From contig NZ_JALKCG010000002.1 in assembly GCF_023016525.1 (NCBI RefSeq), positions 118,501 to 182,500 on the forward strand: DNA of 64,000 nucleotides, read 5' to 3'. The notes under the pieces were generated by a model. The model had not been told where the DNA came from. It did no database searches and saw only the letters and a list, made by a program, of their open reading frames with translations. This document shows, piece after piece, positions 63,803 through 64,000 of the stretch (its first letter is position 1; every line of letters begins with the position of its first letter). Both the position numbers and the translations under genes were made by a program. The stretch comes from Ancylobacter koreensis. Lineage in GTDB: Bacteria > Pseudomonadota > Alphaproteobacteria > Rhizobiales > Xanthobacteraceae.

Positions 63803-64000
63803 GGGAAGCACCGCCGGTCGTGCTGCGCAGGTCGCAATCATAGACCACGTTGCCGTCGTCCAACAGATAGGCCTGCGCGCGCGGCTGGAGCGCATCGCAC
63901 ACGTCGTCGATCGGCCGCAAGTCGAGGGCCGGGCGCCCCGAGCCGAGGATCATCGGCGCCAGACAGATATGCAGGCGGTCGACCATTCCCGCGTCGATGA
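63789..64000 (-). CDS. RibD C-terminal/dihydrofolate-reductase-like protein, C-terminal end (cut by window edge)
   Basis: About 70 codons are visible on the reverse strand, with IDAGMVDRLHICLAPMILGSGRPALD, the conserved end of the RibD_C reductase domain that reduces pyrimidine or pterin-like substrates with NADPH. The gene starts beyond the right edge. Its nearness to a PTPS-like cluster suggests pterin or deazaflavin/flavin-type chemistry, although it is on the opposite strand. Confidence 0.75.
   Translation of the reverse strand, partial: IDAGMVDRLHICLAPMILGSGRPALDLRPIDDVCDALQPRAQAYLLDDGNVVYDCDLRSTTGGASHGDA

Overview
The window is gene-dense, very GC-rich bacterial DNA with short intergenic gaps and many ATGA/GTGA start-stop overlaps. 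The gene content and order point to an alphaproteobacterium of the Hyphomicrobiales (the flaF-flbT pair, a DUF1217 gene beside flgF-fliI, MotA with rhizobial-type companions). My best guess from gene content alone is a Xanthobacteraceae/Ancylobacter-like organism; no rRNA or other taxonomic marker is present to confirm this.

Region 1 (about 1-21.7 kb) is a flagellar and chemotaxis locus. fliM (cut by the left edge) and motA read leftwards. A divergent run reads rightwards: DUF1217 gene, flgF, fliI, flgE, flgK, flgL, flaF, flbT, flgD, fliQ, flhA, fliR, four small flagellum-associated genes (FliJ-like, FlgJ-like rod-binding, FlgN-like, FliL-like), then a chemoreceptor gene and cheA-cheW-cheY-cheB-cheR. 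The CheA carries a C-terminal receiver domain that has lost its phospho-accepting aspartate.

Region 2 (about 21.9-33.3 kb) holds a lipoprotein sugar-dehydrogenase-like propeller, a DUF3182 gene with an alpha/beta hydrolase, a DUF72 protein, an SDR oxidoreductase with a small partner, and a caa3-type terminal oxidase operon. The oxidase has a subunit II with a fused cytochrome c domain, a fused subunit I+III, a small membrane protein, a CtaG-like assembly factor and a three-haem cytochrome c.

Region 3 (33.3-36.9 kb) is a compact set of an acyl-CoA-dehydrogenase-like protein, PIG-L deacetylase, NodS-like methyltransferase and a convergent, overlapping family 2 glycosyltransferase. It looks like a small glycoconjugate or lipid tailoring system of unknown product.

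Region 4 (37-57.7 kb) is a transport and catabolism island. It has a complete branched-chain-amino-acid-type (Liv) ABC transporter, a LysR regulator, a GlcD-like FAD oxidase, an Asp/Glu racemase/maleate isomerase family enzyme, an LLM flavin monooxygenase, a 2-hydroxyacid dehydrogenase, a guanidinobutyrase-like ureohydrolase, a DUF2848 protein, a GMC oxidoreductase in an operon with a glycine-betaine-type ABC transporter whose two permease units are fused, and a divergent amidase.

Region 5 (57.9-64 kb) begins with an opgH glucosyltransferase without its usual opgG partner. It is followed by the most intriguing locus: an MDR dehydrogenase, a PTPS/QueD-fold protein lacking the usual catalytic triad, a GT4 glycosyltransferase and a SAM methyltransferase, facing a b-type cytochrome and the end of a RibD-like reductase cut by the right edge. 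This looks like a pathway for an unknown, possibly glycosylated, pterin- or flavin-like molecule. I saw no tRNA, rRNA, CRISPR array, insertion sequence or prophage gene.
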